DNA of 64,000 bases from Marinobacterium sedimentorum (GTDB lineage Bacteria > Pseudomonadota > Gammaproteobacteria > Pseudomonadales > Balneatricaceae): positions 469,183 through 533,182 of the forward strand of contig NZ_JALDYX010000001.1 in NCBI RefSeq assembly GCF_024267675.1. Reading direction: 5' to 3'. Both the position numbers and the translations under genes were made by a program. Shown in pieces: positions 8,847 to 18,490 of the stretch. The notes below the pieces were generated by a model. The model had not been told where the DNA came from. It did no database searches and was given only the letters and a program-made list of their open reading frames with translations. Each line of letters starts with the position of its first letter. Position 1 is the stretch's first letter.

Positions 8847-10600
8847 TGGCGTCCGGGTCTCCCAGCATCAAGCTGCGCCCCTACCAGCAGGACGCCGTCG
8901 ATGCGACGCTGCGCCACTTTCGTGGCGGCGACGAACCTGCCGTGATCGTACTGCCCACCGGCGCCGGCAAGAGCCTGGTCATCGCCGAGCTGGCCCGCCT
9001 GGCGCGGCGCCGTATTCTGGTGCTGGCCCATGTGCGCGAGCTGGTGGAGCAGAATCACGCCAAATACGCCGCCTTCGGCCTCAGCGCCGGTGTCTTCTCG
9101 GCAGGTCTGGGGCTCAGGGATAGCGGGCACCAGGTGACCTTCGCCAGCGTGCAGTCCGTGGCACGCAACCTGGAGCTGTTTCGTAACGCCTATTCGCTGC
9201 TCATCATCGACGAATGTCACCGTGTGAGTGACAGTGATGACAGCCAGTATCAGCAGGTGGTCGCGACGCTGCGCGAGCAGAACGTCAACCTCAAGGTACT
9301 GGGCCTTACCGCCACGCCCTATCGCCTGGGTCAGGGCTGGATCTACCAGTACCACTACCGCGGCTTTGTCCGGGCTGAAGACAGCCGTCCCTTTCGCCAC
9401 TGCATCTACGAACTGCCGCTGTCGCAGCTGATCCGCGATGGTTTTCTCACCCGGCCAGAGCTGGTGGATGCGAGCATCGCCCATTACGACTTTTCAGCGT
9501 TGCAGGCCAATGCTGCCGGCCACTACAGCGAGTCTGAGCTCAACAGCCTGCTGAGCCAGTACCCGCGCGTAACCCGGGCCATCTGCGAACAGATACAGGA
9601 ACTGGCCTGCGAGCGTGCCGGCGTAATGATTTTCGCCGCCACCATCAAGCATGCACAGGAAATTACCGGTTACCTGCCCGGCGACTGCACTGCCCTGGTG
9701 ACCGGTACCACCCCTGCAGCTGAGCGCGAATCCCTGATCACAGGTTTCAAGGCGCGGGAGCTCAAGTACCTGGTGAACGTGGCGGTGCTGACCACCGGCT
9801 TCGATGCACCCCATGTGGATCTGATTGCCATCCTCAGACCCACACAGTCGGTCAGCCTCTATCAGCAGATCGTCGGCCGCGGCCTGCGTCTGGCCCCCGG
9901 CAAGACCGACTGCCTGGTGATCGACTACGCCGGCAACGGCTTCAACCTGTTCGCCCCTGAAGTCGGCAGCAAGAAACCCGATAGCGACAGCGAGCCGGTG
10001 CAGGTGTTCTGCCCGGGCTGCGGCTTTGCCAATATTTTCTGGGGCAAGACCGATGGCGCCGGCACTGTAACCGAGCACTATGGCCGCCGCTGTCAGGGCC
10101 TGCTCGAGGATGACACTGGCCACAAGGAGCAGTGCGACTACCGTTTTCGTTTCAAGGAATGTCCGCACTGTGGCGCTGAGAATGATATAGCGGCACGCCA
10201 GTGCCACCAGTGCAGCGAAGCCATCATAGATCCTGACGACCTGCTCAAGCGCGCCCTGCAGCTCAGGGATGCCCGCGTGATCCGCTGCGCCGGTGTCAGT
10301 TTCAGCGAACACAGGGAAGCCCTGCGCATCAGCTACCACGATGAACAGGGCGAGGAACTGCACGAACGTTTTGATCTGAGGCAGCCTGGCCAGCGGGCGG
10401 TCTTCAACCGCCTGTTCGGCCGCCGTTTCAATGCCGCCACCGAACCCCGCCACTTCAAAACCCTGGCCGAGGTGCTGGCCGTGGCCGACGCTTTCAGCGC
10501 ACCGGACTTTGTCGTGGCCCGCAAGGCCGGCCCCCACTGGCGGGTGCGCGAGCGGCTGTTCGACTATAGCGGGCGCTATCGCAAGGCGAATGAATTGTAA
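8846..10600 (+). CDS. radD: DNA repair helicase-like ATPase RadD (YejH)
   Basis: A 584-residue superfamily 2 protein, close to the length of E. coli RadD, which acts with RecA in double-strand break repair. Motif I is LPTGAGKS (36-43), motif II is DECH (122-125), motif III is TAT (155-157), and motif VI is [17 protein letters not shown]-terminal zinc-finger region has CPGCGF and, further on, [18 protein letters not shown], as in RadD. The ATG overlaps the preceding stop by one base, so it is translationally coupled to the ABC/cNMP gene. Confidence 0.92.
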   Translation: MASGSPSIKLRPYQQDAVDATLRHFRGGDEPAVIVLPTGAGKSLVIAELARLARRRILVLAHVRELVEQNHAKYAAFGLSAGVFSAGLGLRDSGHQVTFASVQSVARNLELFRNAYSLLIIDECHRVSDSDDSQYQQVVATLREQNVNLKVLGLTATPYRLGQGWIYQYHYRGFVRAEDSRPFRHCIYELPLSQLIRDGFLTRPELVDASIAHYDFSALQANAAGHYSESELNSLLSQYPRVTRAICEQIQELACERAGVMIFAATIKHAQEITGYLPGDCTALVTGTTPAAERESLITGFKARELKYLVNVAVLTTGFDAPHVDLIAILRPTQSVSLYQQIVGRGLRLAPGKTDCLVIDYAGNGFNLFAPEVGSKKPDSDSEPVQVFCPGCGFANIFWGKTDGAGTVTEHYGRRCQGLLEDDTGHKEQCDYRFRFKECPHCGAENDIAARQCHQCSEAIIDPDDLLKRALQLRDARVIRCAGVSFSEHREALRISYHDEQGEELHERFDLRQPGQRAVFNRLFGRRFNAATEPRHFKTLAEVLAVADAFSAPDFVVARKAGPHWRVRERLFDYSGRYRKANEL

Positions 10601-10638
10601 GTGGTGAGTCGCAGGAGCCCAGCCTCCGGGCGTCAGGT

Positions 10639-12561
10639 TCAGGCAGCGCCGATCACGCCGCCGTCTTCCCGCGTAACCATCACTATGCTGGAGCGCGGCT
10701 TGCCGCCATCCTGGTAGTCCGGGAAGCCACCGGTGGGATGCTGGATGCCGACGAACATGGTCTTGTAGTCTTCACTAAAGGTCAGACCTGTGACTTCACA
10801 GCCGGTCGGACCGACCATGAAGCGACGGATCTCGCCGCTGGCCGGGTCGCCACAGAGCATCTGGTTGTTGCCCATGCCGGCGAAATCGCCCTCGTTGGAG
10901 TCCTCGCCGTCGGTCAGGATCCACAGCCGCCCGTCCTTGTCAAAACCCAGGCCATCCGGGCTGTTGAACATGTTATCGGCAGTGATGTTGGACGAGCCGG
11001 CGTAGGCATCCTGGTGCTGTGCCGGATTGCCGGCAATCAGGTACAGATCCCAGACGAACTCTTCTGCGGTATGGTCGCCGCCCTTGGCTTCCCAGCGGAT
11101 AATCTGGCCATAGTGGTTGGCGGCGCGCGGGTTCGGGCCGTTCAGCGGCTGGTCGTCCTTCTTGCCGCGGTTCTTGTTGTTGGTCAGGGTGCAGTAGACC
11201 TGGCCGTTCAGCGGGTTGGCGCTGACCCATTCCGGGCGGTCCATGCTGGTGGCGCCGACCTGTTTGGCCGCCTTGCGGGTGTGCACCAGCAGTGTCGCCT
11301 GGTCGGCAAAGCCGTTTTCGACGGTCAGGCCATTCTTGCCATGGGTCAGCTCGATCCAGCGACCGGTACCGGCGTGCTTGTCACCCTCGCCACCGTTGAA
11401 CTGCGCCACATAGAGAGTGCCGTCCTGCAGCAGGGCACGGTTGGCGGCTTCATTGGCCGGATCGTACTTGCCCTTCGAGACGAAGCGGTAGATGTGTTCG
11501 CCGCGCTCGTCGTCGCCCATGTAAACCACGGCATGACCATCGGCATTGAGCACCAGTTCGGCGTTCTCGTGCTTCACGCGGCCCAGGGCCGTGCGTTTCA
11601 TCGGTGTCGACTGCGGGTCGAACGGATCGTACTCGACGATCCAGCCGAAACGGTTGGGTTCGTTCGGCGTGCGGCTCAGATTGAAGCGTTCGTCATGCCG
11701 CCACCAGCCGTAGCGGTCTTCCGCCGCCTTGACGCCATAAAGGGCCTGATCCGCTGGCACGTCCTCGTCACGGTCGGCGCCGAACACGTTCTGGAAGTTC
11801 TCTTCGCAGGTCAGGTAGGTGCCCCAGGGCGTGCGGCCGTTGGCACAGTTGTTCACAGTACCCAAAACCTTGCGACCGCTGGGATCGGCGGCGGTTTTGA
11901 CCAGCTCGTGCCCGGCGACCGGCCCCGTCAGCGTCATTTCGGTTTCCAGGTGGATACGGCGGTTCAGCTTCGAGTCGCGCAGATAGCGCCAGTGACCCTC
12001 GCCGTCGCGCGCCAGCTCCACGACCGTGTTGCCGTGCGCGGCCTTGGCCTTTTCCACATCCTCGCGCGATTCAACCGTGCCGTTTTTCAGCAGGTACTCG
12101 TAGTTGCAGTATTCGTTGTTGACTGCCAGCACCGCACGGTCCGGATCGACGGAACCGTCGGCCCGCTTGAAATGGAACAGCGCCATGCCATCGGTGTTGT
12201 CGCCAAACTGCAGCGCCTGATCGGCAGCGCTGTTGCCACCCTGGTGGTCAAATTCCGGCGCACCGGGCAGTACCGGATCACCCCAGGACATCAGAATCGA
12301 GGAGCGATAGCCGCTGGGCAGCACTATGGCATCGTCGGTGGACGCCTTGATCGCCTTGAAGCCCAGCAGGCGGGACGGCTCCATGGCGGCGGCAACTGCC
12401 TGGGCCATGGGCGACAGGCTGAAAAATCCGAGCATGCCGGCCGCCATGCCGCCTTTGAGCAGGCTGCGACGGCTCAGGGCCTTGTCGACCAGAGCATCAA
12501 AATCGGTGCCTACCAGGCTATCGGTATCCTGGGCATTAACGTCAGACTGTGTGGGTTTCAT
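10639..12561 (-). CDS. phoX: PhoX-family alkaline phosphatase, Tat-exported
   Basis: A 640-residue member of the PhoX (DUF839) family, monomeric Ca/Fe-dependent phosphatases that release phosphate from organic esters in the periplasm. The N-terminus has a twin-arginine signal, SRRSLLKGG, followed by a hydrophobic stretch and an AVAAA-type cleavage region. Typical PhoX segments include VNNEYCNYEYL, NNCANGRTPWGTYLTCEEN and the C-terminal SPDGLGFDKDGRLWILTDG. I chose the ATG at 12561, which has a perfect AGGAGG upstream; the longer frame to 12681 lacks support. A Pho box lies 45 bases upstream, so PhoB control under phosphate starvation is likely. Confidence 0.93.
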   Translation of the reverse strand: MKPTQSDVNAQDTDSLVGTDFDALVDKALSRRSLLKGGMAAGMLGFFSLSPMAQAVAAAMEPSRLLGFKAIKASTDDAIVLPSGYRSSILMSWGDPVLPGAPEFDHQGGNSAADQALQFGDNTDGMALFHFKRADGSVDPDRAVLAVNNEYCNYEYLLKNGTVESREDVEKAKAAHGNTVVELARDGEGHWRYLRDSKLNRRIHLETEMTLTGPVAGHELVKTAADPSGRKVLGTVNNCANGRTPWGTYLTCEENFQNVFGADRDEDVPADQALYGVKAAEDRYGWWRHDERFNLSRTPNEPNRFGWIVEYDPFDPQSTPMKRTALGRVKHENAELVLNADGHAVVYMGDDERGEHIYRFVSKGKYDPANEAANRALLQDGTLYVAQFNGGEGDKHAGTGRWIELTHGKNGLTVENGFADQATLLVHTRKAAKQVGATSMDRPEWVSANPLNGQVYCTLTNNKNRGKKDDQPLNGPNPRAANHYGQIIRWEAKGGDHTAEEFVWDLYLIAGNPAQHQDAYAGSSNITADNMFNSPDGLGFDKDGRLWILTDGEDSNEGDFAGMGNNQMLCGDPASGEIRRFMVGPTGCEVTGLTFSEDYKTMFVGIQHPTGGFPDYQDGGKPRSSIVMVTREDGGVIGAA

Positions 12562-12605
12562 GGAATTTCCTCCTGCAAGAATGGCGTGCATGCTAGTCAG
12601 TGAAC

Positions 12606-12623
12606 ATGACCATCGCATGACAG
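12606..12623 (-). promoter_or_regulatory. Pho box (PhoB site) upstream of phoX
   Basis: Read on the minus strand: CTGTCAT-GCGA-TGGTCAT, matching 12 of 14 bases of the PhoB consensus CTGTCAT-N4-CTGTCAT. A -10-like TAGCAT follows 10 bases later, the usual distance when PhoB replaces a -35 contact. It is in the right place and orientation for the phosphatase gene. Confidence 0.75.
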
Positions 12624-12708
12624 CCCAGGGAACCACCTGCTGCTGAGCGCGTAACGGGGAATATGCTAGAGTGCGCATCAATCAACATCAGCGACAGGAA
12701 GCATCTGG

Positions 12709-13362
12709 ATGGCACTGCACGCAATTCTGTTTGATCACGACGGCACCCTGGTGGACTCCGAGGCGGTCAACCTGCAGCTCTGGCGCCAGGCGCTCGAGCC
12801 CTGGGGGCTGACGATCAGCGACGAGCTTTACTGGAGCCGCATGCTGGGCGTGCCGATCCGGCAAAACGCCGCCGATATTCTGGCGCTGTACAGGCCCGAT
12901 GCCAGCATCGAACAACTGACGGCCGCCAAGCTTGCCGCCAATGCAGCCTATCTCGCCCACGCCTACTTTCCACAGATGCCGGGCGCCGATACGGTGGTGC
13001 GTGCCCTCGCAGGCGAACTGCGCCTGGCACTGGTCAGCGGCTCTCAGCGTAACTGCGTGCAGGCATCCCTGCGCGGCCACGCCTGGGAGCCGTTGTTCGA
13101 GCATGTGGTCACCGGCGACGATGTTGCCCGAAACAAGCCGGCCCCGGATGGCTATCTGCAGGCACTGTCACTGATGCAGCTCGAGGCCGATAACTGCATC
13201 GCGGTGGAGGATACCGAAGTGGGCGTTACCGCCGCTTGTGCCGCGGGCTTGCGCGTGGTCGCCATCCGCAGCCCAGAGGCGCAAAGCCATGACTTTTCCG
13301 CTGCCAGCATCATCCTGGACAACCTGACAGAAGCGCACGCCTGGATCCGCCAGCAACATTAA
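12709..13362 (+). CDS. HAD-superfamily phosphatase (subfamily IA)
   Basis: A 217-residue hydrolase with the nucleophile motif FDHDGTLVDSE (D9 nucleophile, D11 acid/base), a helical cap (about 15-80), motif II LVSGSQ, motif III lysine in NKPAPDGYL and motif IV AVEDTEVGV. It resembles phosphoglycolate phosphatase and beta-phosphoglucomutase relatives; the substrate is not predictable from sequence. It is divergent from phoX across 147 bases. The thioesterase gene follows 29 bases later, so the two may form a small operon. Confidence 0.85.
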   Translation: MALHAILFDHDGTLVDSEAVNLQLWRQALEPWGLTISDELYWSRMLGVPIRQNAADILALYRPDASIEQLTAAKLAANAAYLAHAYFPQMPGADTVVRALAGELRLALVSGSQRNCVQASLRGHAWEPLFEHVVTGDDVARNKPAPDGYLQALSLMQLEADNCIAVEDTEVGVTAACAAGLRVVAIRSPEAQSHDFSAASIILDNLTEAHAWIRQQH

Positions 13363-13391
13363 ACGATTCACTCAACGACACGGGAAACCCC

Positions 13392-13790
13392 ATGACACAG
13401 CCATTTCGCCTTGAATTCCAGGTACGGGACTACGAACTGGATATCCAGGGCATCGTCAATAACGGCGTCTATTTCAACTACCTGGAGCACGCCCGTCACG
13501 AGTACCTGCTGGCCAAAGGCGTGGATTTCGCCGCCCTGGCCCAGGATGGTATCCATCTGGTGGTGATTCGCAGTGAACTGGATTACAAGGCGCCACTGAA
13601 AAGCGGCGACCGTTTTGTGGTCGAGGTCACGACCGAGCGCCTGGGCAAGGTACGCTTCGGCTTTCGCCAGCGGGTCATTCGTCTGGCCGACGACAAGGTC
13701 ATGCTCGACGGTCTGGTGACAGGCACGGCACTGAACGAACGCGGCCGGCCCTATATCTCGCCGGCGATTGAATCGCTGTTCGAGGCCTGA
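13392..13790 (+). CDS. Acyl-CoA thioesterase, hotdog fold (4HBT/YbgC-FadM type)
   Basis: A 132-residue single-domain hotdog protein. The active-site segment YELDIQGIVNNGVYFNYLEH resembles the D-x-x-x-(H/G)-x-V-(Y/N) signature of 4-hydroxybenzoyl-CoA thioesterase-like enzymes. It probably hydrolyses an acyl-CoA thioester in the cytoplasm; chain specificity cannot be read from sequence. It is transcribed with the HAD phosphatase gene upstream. Confidence 0.85.
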   Translation: MTQPFRLEFQVRDYELDIQGIVNNGVYFNYLEHARHEYLLAKGVDFAALAQDGIHLVVIRSELDYKAPLKSGDRFVVEVTTERLGKVRFGFRQRVIRLADDKVMLDGLVTGTALNERGRPYISPAIESLFEA

Positions 13791-13817
13791 GCCCGCGCAA
13801 TACAGTGCGCGTTCGGA

Positions 13818-14378
13818 TCAGCGGCGGCGAAACAGGTAATCATCGAAGCAGTCGTCGCCGCGCATGACACTCCCCCAGCTCAGCAGCTCAAGCCCAGGAT
13901 CAATGGCGTCCAGTTCCCCGGGCGCTACGCAGAAGCGGGCAGGGAAGCCGTGCCGCTCATTCTGCTGCAGGTTGAAGGTACTGAACGCCAGCAGACCGCC
14001 GGGCACCAGGGCGGCAGCCAGTTGCGGCCAGAGCGCAGCTTCGGGCTTGTAGCGGCAGACCAGGATGTTATCGAAGGGACCGAGGCCCTGCAGGCAGTCC
14101 GGCTGAGCCAAATCACGGCAGTGGGTCTGGATTGCCAGCTGTTCGGCGGTGGCAAAGCCCACCAGGCGAGCCAAACCAACCTCGGCAATATCCACCGCAG
14201 TTACCGCAAAGCCCAGCCGTGCCAGTGCCAGGCTGGCGGCACCATCGCCGGCGGCCAGATCCAGCACTGAACCCGGCAAAAGCCCGGGCGCCACCTGGGT
14301 CACAAAGGCGGGGGTTGCGGGAGCTGCTTGCGAGCGGGCCTCGTAACGTCGATTCCATTTTTCCCGTGCGGCATTCAT
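13818..14378 (-). CDS. Class I SAM-dependent methyltransferase
   Basis: A 186-residue Rossmann-fold methyltransferase with motif I VLDLAAGDGAASLALARLG, the acidic residue of the second strand in VTAVDIAEVG, and the FDNILVCRYKP motif IV region. The start MNAAREKWNRRYEAR resembles small methyltransferases of the TehB/UbiE-like set; the acceptor is unknown. I chose the ATG at 14378, with AAGGA about 7 bases upstream, over TTG at 14384. The stop of rep lies 23 bases from this start, but rep is upstream on the same strand, so the two could be co-transcribed. Confidence 0.8.
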   Translation of the reverse strand: MNAAREKWNRRYEARSQAAPATPAFVTQVAPGLLPGSVLDLAAGDGAASLALARLGFAVTAVDIAEVGLARLVGFATAEQLAIQTHCRDLAQPDCLQGLGPFDNILVCRYKPEAALWPQLAAALVPGGLLAFSTFNLQQNERHGFPARFCVAPGELDAIDPGLELLSWGSVMRGDDCFDDYLFRRR

Positions 14379-14401
14379 CTGCAATTCCTTGAAAAGACCA
14401 A

Positions 14402-16414
14402 CTAAAAACTGTCGAGCAGGCTTTTGAGGCTGTTCAGCGTGGCCTTTCCGCGTGCCTTGTTCTGATCCTGGTTGCGCTCCAGCCCCTCGATCACCAGATC
14501 TTCCTGCGGCACTTCGTCGATAAAGCGGCTCGGCAGGCAGTCCACCATCTCGCCGTACTGCTTGCGTTGGCGCGCCAGGGTCATGGTCAGGGTTTCCCGC
14601 GCCCGGGTGATGCCGACGTAGGCCAGCCGGCGTTCTTCCTCGATGGTGCCGGTTTCGATGCTGTTGCGGTGTGGCAGCAACTCTTCTTCCATCCCCATCA
14701 TGAACACATGGGGGAACTCCAGCCCCTTGGATGCGTGCAGCGTCATGAGCTGCACCCGGTCGGAGTCATCCTCTTCTTCCTGGCGGTCCAGCAGGTCAAG
14801 CAGGATCAGGCGGGTGATGGTTTCCTCGATACCGGCATCGGGGTCGTCTTCGCGCAGCCTATCGAGGGTCGAGCGGATGGAGTCCAGCAGAAACCAGACG
14901 TTCTGTACCCGCTTGTCAGCCGCCGCTTCACTGGCGGTGTTCTGCCGTATCCAGCCTTCGTAGTCGATATCGCGCACCATTTCGCGAATGGCATCCACGG
15001 GATCGACTTCCTGGCACTGGCGATAGATGCGCTGCATCCAGTCGCGGAAACGGCGCAGACGATCGATCGCCTGCGCCGGCAGCATCTGCTCGAGCCCCAT
15101 TTCATCACAGGCGGCAAACATGCTTACCTGGCGCTCGGACGCGTAGGTGCCGAGCTTTTGCAGCGTACTGGGGCCGATTTCGCGCCTGGGCGTATTGATG
15201 ATGCGCAGGAAGGCGTTGTCATCATCCGGGTTGATCAGCACCTTGAGGTAGGCCATCACATCCTTGATCTCAGCGCGGGAGAAAAAGGAAGTTCCGCCAC
15301 TGAGCTTATAGGGCACCTGATACGCCTGCAGCTTGACCTCCAGCAGACGGGCCTGGAAGTTGCCGCGGTAGAGGATGGCGAAATCCTTGAAGGGCACGGC
15401 CTTGCGCAGGTGCCGGTCGAGTATTTCGGTGGCGATGCGCTCGCACTCGGTTTCTTCGTTGCGGTTGTAGATCACCCGGATAGGATCGCCATAGCCCATA
15501 TCGCTCCACAGCGTCTTTTCGAACACGTGGGGGTTGTTGGCGATCAGGGTGTTGGCAGCCTTCAGAATCAAGCGGGTAGAACGGTAGTTCTGCTCCAGCT
15601 TGACCACCTTCAGGCTCGGGAAGTCCTCATTGAGCTGAATCAGGTTCTCGGGCCGCGCGCCGCGCCAGGCATAGATCGACTGGTCGTCGTCGCCGACCAC
15701 CGTCAGGGCGCCGCGGTGCCCCACCAGCTGGCGCACCAGACGGTACTGCGACAGGTTGGTGTCCTGATACTCATCCACCAGCAGGTAGCGGATACGCCCC
15801 TGCCAGCGCTGCAGTACCTCGGGATTGTTCTGGAACAGCCGCACCGGAATCAGGATCAGGTCGTCAAAATCCACCGCGTTATAGGCGCGCAGATGGATTT
15901 CGTAGGACTCATAGGCACGGGCCGCCAGAAGCTCGTCCGGGCCCGCGGCCAGGGCCAGCGCCTGGCCAGGCTCCAGCATGTCGTTTTTCCAGTTCGAGAT
16001 CTGGTTGCGCACGCTGTCGACCTGCTCGGCATCCTCGTCCTGCTGCAGCATCAGGTCGCGCAGCAACGCCTTGCTGTCCTGATCATCGAAGAGCGAAAAC
16101 GCAGGCTTCAACCCCAGGGTACGGTGCTCCCGGCGGATAATATTGAGACCCAGGTTGTGGAAGGTCGACACCGTCAGGCCACGGGCTTCCTTGCCTTTCA
16201 CCAGCTGGCCGACCCGCTCCTTCATCTCGCGGGATGCCTTGTTGGTGAAGGTTACGGCGGCGATATGACGCCCTTCAACACCGCATTTCTGAATCAGATA
16301 GGCGATCTTGCGCGTGATAACGCTGGTCTTGCCGGAGCCTGCGCCGGCCAAAACCAGCAGCGGGCCACCCACATACTCCACCGCTTCTTTCTGTCTGGGA
16401 TTGAGCTTGCTCAT
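14402..16414 (-). CDS. rep: ATP-dependent DNA helicase Rep
   Basis: A 670-residue superfamily 1A 3'-5' helicase that clears protein roadblocks ahead of the replisome. It starts MSKLNPRQKEAVEYVGGPLL and carries Walker A GAGSGKT (24-30), TFTNKASREMKERV (Ia), LLVDEYQDTN (II), VVGDDDQSIYAWRGA (III), LEQNYRS (IV), VQLMTLHASKGLEFPHVF (V) and RLAYVGITRAR (VI). The match to E. coli Rep runs along the whole length. It differs from UvrD in the GARPENL context and the short C-terminus. Confidence 0.96.
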   Translation of the reverse strand: MSKLNPRQKEAVEYVGGPLLVLAGAGSGKTSVITRKIAYLIQKCGVEGRHIAAVTFTNKASREMKERVGQLVKGKEARGLTVSTFHNLGLNIIRREHRTLGLKPAFSLFDDQDSKALLRDLMLQQDEDAEQVDSVRNQISNWKNDMLEPGQALALAAGPDELLAARAYESYEIHLRAYNAVDFDDLILIPVRLFQNNPEVLQRWQGRIRYLLVDEYQDTNLSQYRLVRQLVGHRGALTVVGDDDQSIYAWRGARPENLIQLNEDFPSLKVVKLEQNYRSTRLILKAANTLIANNPHVFEKTLWSDMGYGDPIRVIYNRNEETECERIATEILDRHLRKAVPFKDFAILYRGNFQARLLEVKLQAYQVPYKLSGGTSFFSRAEIKDVMAYLKVLINPDDDNAFLRIINTPRREIGPSTLQKLGTYASERQVSMFAACDEMGLEQMLPAQAIDRLRRFRDWMQRIYRQCQEVDPVDAIREMVRDIDYEGWIRQNTASEAAADKRVQNVWFLLDSIRSTLDRLREDDPDAGIEETITRLILLDLLDRQEEEDDSDRVQLMTLHASKGLEFPHVFMMGMEEELLPHRNSIETGTIEEERRLAYVGITRARETLTMTLARQRKQYGEMVDCLPSRFIDEVPQEDLVIEGLERNQDQNKARGKATLNSLKSLLDSF

Positions 16415-16735
16415 GAGTCAGTATTCGAAAAAGTACTAAAGCCGCGGGAAACACGGCCGCTAACGGTCAATATCGGAAGGGGAATCCGGGACTGGGTAGG
16501 TTCCGGATACATTCAAGGATTGACTGAAATAACAGCAACAACTGCCTGATTAAACGGGCCTTCGCTGTCATTTATATTGTTGGCGCCTCGTGCTAAGTTT
16601 GTCCTGCAAGCGCGCAGGACGGCGTATTATGCCACGAACGGGGCCACACAAGCACAAAGGATCCCTCACCAACCGGCGACGGCAGTCCAACGCACGCACC
16701 TGTGTATTGCTGTCCATTTGTGAGGTATTAACCTG
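16415..16735. promoter_or_regulatory. Divergent gap between rep and the GGDEF-EAL gene, with an inverted repeat
   Basis: In this 321-base gap the clearest structure is a perfect inverted repeat, GTCCTGC-N6-GCAGGAC, at 16601-16620, followed 5 bases later by TATTAT. This could be an operator overlapping the promoter of the plus-strand gene, or a transcribed hairpin. GAGG at about 16720 is the ribosome site for the gene at 16736. I see no small gene. Confidence 0.4.
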
Positions 16736-18448
16736 ATGCAGTCTGCCCAGCGGCAAACCAGCGAGTCAGTAATCAAGCTACTGATCGTCGCAGATGACCT
16801 CCAGACATCGGACAAGATCGGCACCCTGCTCAATACTGAACATGCATACGACATACAGCATTGTGCAGATGTGTCCCAGGCACTGATTCTGATCGGCTGC
16901 GAGAAGGTCGACCTGCTGTTTCTCTGCCTGCCGGCAAAGTATTTGCTCGACAATGCCACCCTGCTGACGTTCCAGCGCTGCAACAGCACCATTCCCATCA
17001 TAGTGCTGGATGACGACATCAATGATCTGACCGGGCGCAAGCTGCTGAATCAGGCAGTGGCCGACTATCTGCCACTGCGGACACTGGCGGCCGACACCCT
17101 GCAGCGCGCCATTCGCTATGTGCTGGGCAGCCAGCAACAGCACGCCCAGATCGATTACCTGCGCCATGCCGATCCGCTCACCGCCATCGGCAACCGGCAG
17201 TTTTTCTACCGCCAGCTGCTCGAAGCCCTGGCGCGCATCGACAGCCATCAGCACGGTGTGGCGCTGATCACTGTGGACCTTGATGGCTTTCGCAAGTTTA
17301 ACAACAGCATTGGCCATTCCGCCGGCGACGATGTGGTACGCCAGCTGAGCCAGCGACTGCAAAGCTGTCTGCAGGACGAACAGCTGTGCCGCATTGGCGG
17401 CGACGAGTTCGCCATCATTCTGGAAGCCGAGCCGGACACCGACCTGCGCGCCAGCACCCTTGGGCTGATTACCCGGCTGATGCAGTATGTCAGCCACCCC
17501 TACCAGTGCAGCGAACGGGAAATCATGCTGCCCAGCAGTATAGGCGTGGCCTTTGCGCCTGAGCACAGCCGCGAGCTGGACTCGCTGATCCGCCAGGCCT
17601 CCCAGGCGCGGCAGCGCGCCAAACAGCTACACGGCTGCAGCTACGCCATATTCGAAGCCGACAAGGACACAGACCCCGCCACCCAGATCACCCTGGAACC
17701 GGAACTCTGGACCGGCCTGCGCCAGGAGCAGTTCGTACTTTACTACCAGCCCCGCATCGACCTGCGCACCGGCAAGATCATCGGCGCCGAAGCCCTGATG
17801 CGCTGGAACCACCCCGAACGCGGCCTGGTACAGCCGGATGAGTTCATCCCCATCGCCGAGAAAACCGGCCTCATCGTTCCCATGGGATACTGGGCGATTC
17901 ACCAGGCCGGCCAGGACATGCTCAAGTTCAAGGAAGCGGGTTTTCGCTACGGCAGCATCGGCGTCAACCTGTCCTTTCGACAATTCAAGGATGACTTCCT
18001 CGCCAAGACAATCCGGCGCATCATCGACAAGAACCAGATAGATCCGCACCGACTGGAGTTCGAACTCACCGAAACCGCACTCTTCTCCGACGAAGCCCAT
18101 GTGCAGAGCTGCCTGAAAGAACTCAGCGCGCTGGGCATCGACTTCTCGCTGGACGACTTCGGCACCGGCTACTCGTCCTTTGCTCTGCTGCAAAAGCTGC
18201 CGATCAGCACCCTCAAGATCGACAAGTCCTTCGTCGCCGGTGTGAACCAGAACAAGGATGATGAGGAGATCGTGCGCGCCATCATTAATCTGGCCCACAA
18301 CCTGCAGAAAAAGGTCATTGCCGAAGGCGTCGAAAACAAGACCCAGCTGGAATTTCTGATCCGTCACGACTGTGATCAGGTACAGGGGTATTTCTTCAGT
18401 CCCCCGGTCCCCATCGAAGACTTCATGCGCATGTTGCGCGGTAACTGA
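16736..18448 (+). CDS. GGDEF-EAL cyclic-di-GMP protein with an N-terminal pseudo-receiver
   Basis: A 570-residue protein with three domains. Residues 14-130 have a receiver fold, but the phospho-acceptor position is C64 (VDLLFLCLPAK) and the conserved lysine is missing, so it is not expected to be phosphorylated. The GGDEF domain (about 140-310) has an intact GGDEF at 221-225 and no RxxD inhibitory site before it. The EAL domain (about 320-565) has EAL at 352-354, ELTETAL, DDFGTGYSS, KIDKSF and AEGVE, so phosphodiesterase activity is plausible. It probably tunes cyclic-di-GMP in the cytoplasm. It is transcribed alone, divergent from rep. Confidence 0.92.
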   Translation: MQSAQRQTSESVIKLLIVADDLQTSDKIGTLLNTEHAYDIQHCADVSQALILIGCEKVDLLFLCLPAKYLLDNATLLTFQRCNSTIPIIVLDDDINDLTGRKLLNQAVADYLPLRTLAADTLQRAIRYVLGSQQQHAQIDYLRHADPLTAIGNRQFFYRQLLEALARIDSHQHGVALITVDLDGFRKFNNSIGHSAGDDVVRQLSQRLQSCLQDEQLCRIGGDEFAIILEAEPDTDLRASTLGLITRLMQYVSHPYQCSEREIMLPSSIGVAFAPEHSRELDSLIRQASQARQRAKQLHGCSYAIFEADKDTDPATQITLEPELWTGLRQEQFVLYYQPRIDLRTGKIIGAEALMRWNHPERGLVQPDEFIPIAEKTGLIVPMGYWAIHQAGQDMLKFKEAGFRYGSIGVNLSFRQFKDDFLAKTIRRIIDKNQIDPHRLEFELTETALFSDEAHVQSCLKELSALGIDFSLDDFGTGYSSFALLQKLPISTLKIDKSFVAGVNQNKDDEEIVRAIINLAHNLQKKVIAEGVENKTQLEFLIRHDCDQVQGYFFSPPVPIEDFMRMLRGN

Positions 18449-18490
18449 GCCACCGCTGCAGCCAGCCGGAAACTCTGAGGGTCATGTGGA

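Noticed and set aside
10738..12603. A 621-codon plus-strand frame opposite phoX
   Set aside because: phoX has a signal peptide, AGGAGG and family motifs. The antisense frame has none and is repetitive Val/Gly/His.
14567..16549. A 660-codon plus-strand frame opposite rep
   Set aside because: Rep helicase motifs are complete on the minus strand. The antisense frame has no recognisable domain or ribosome site.
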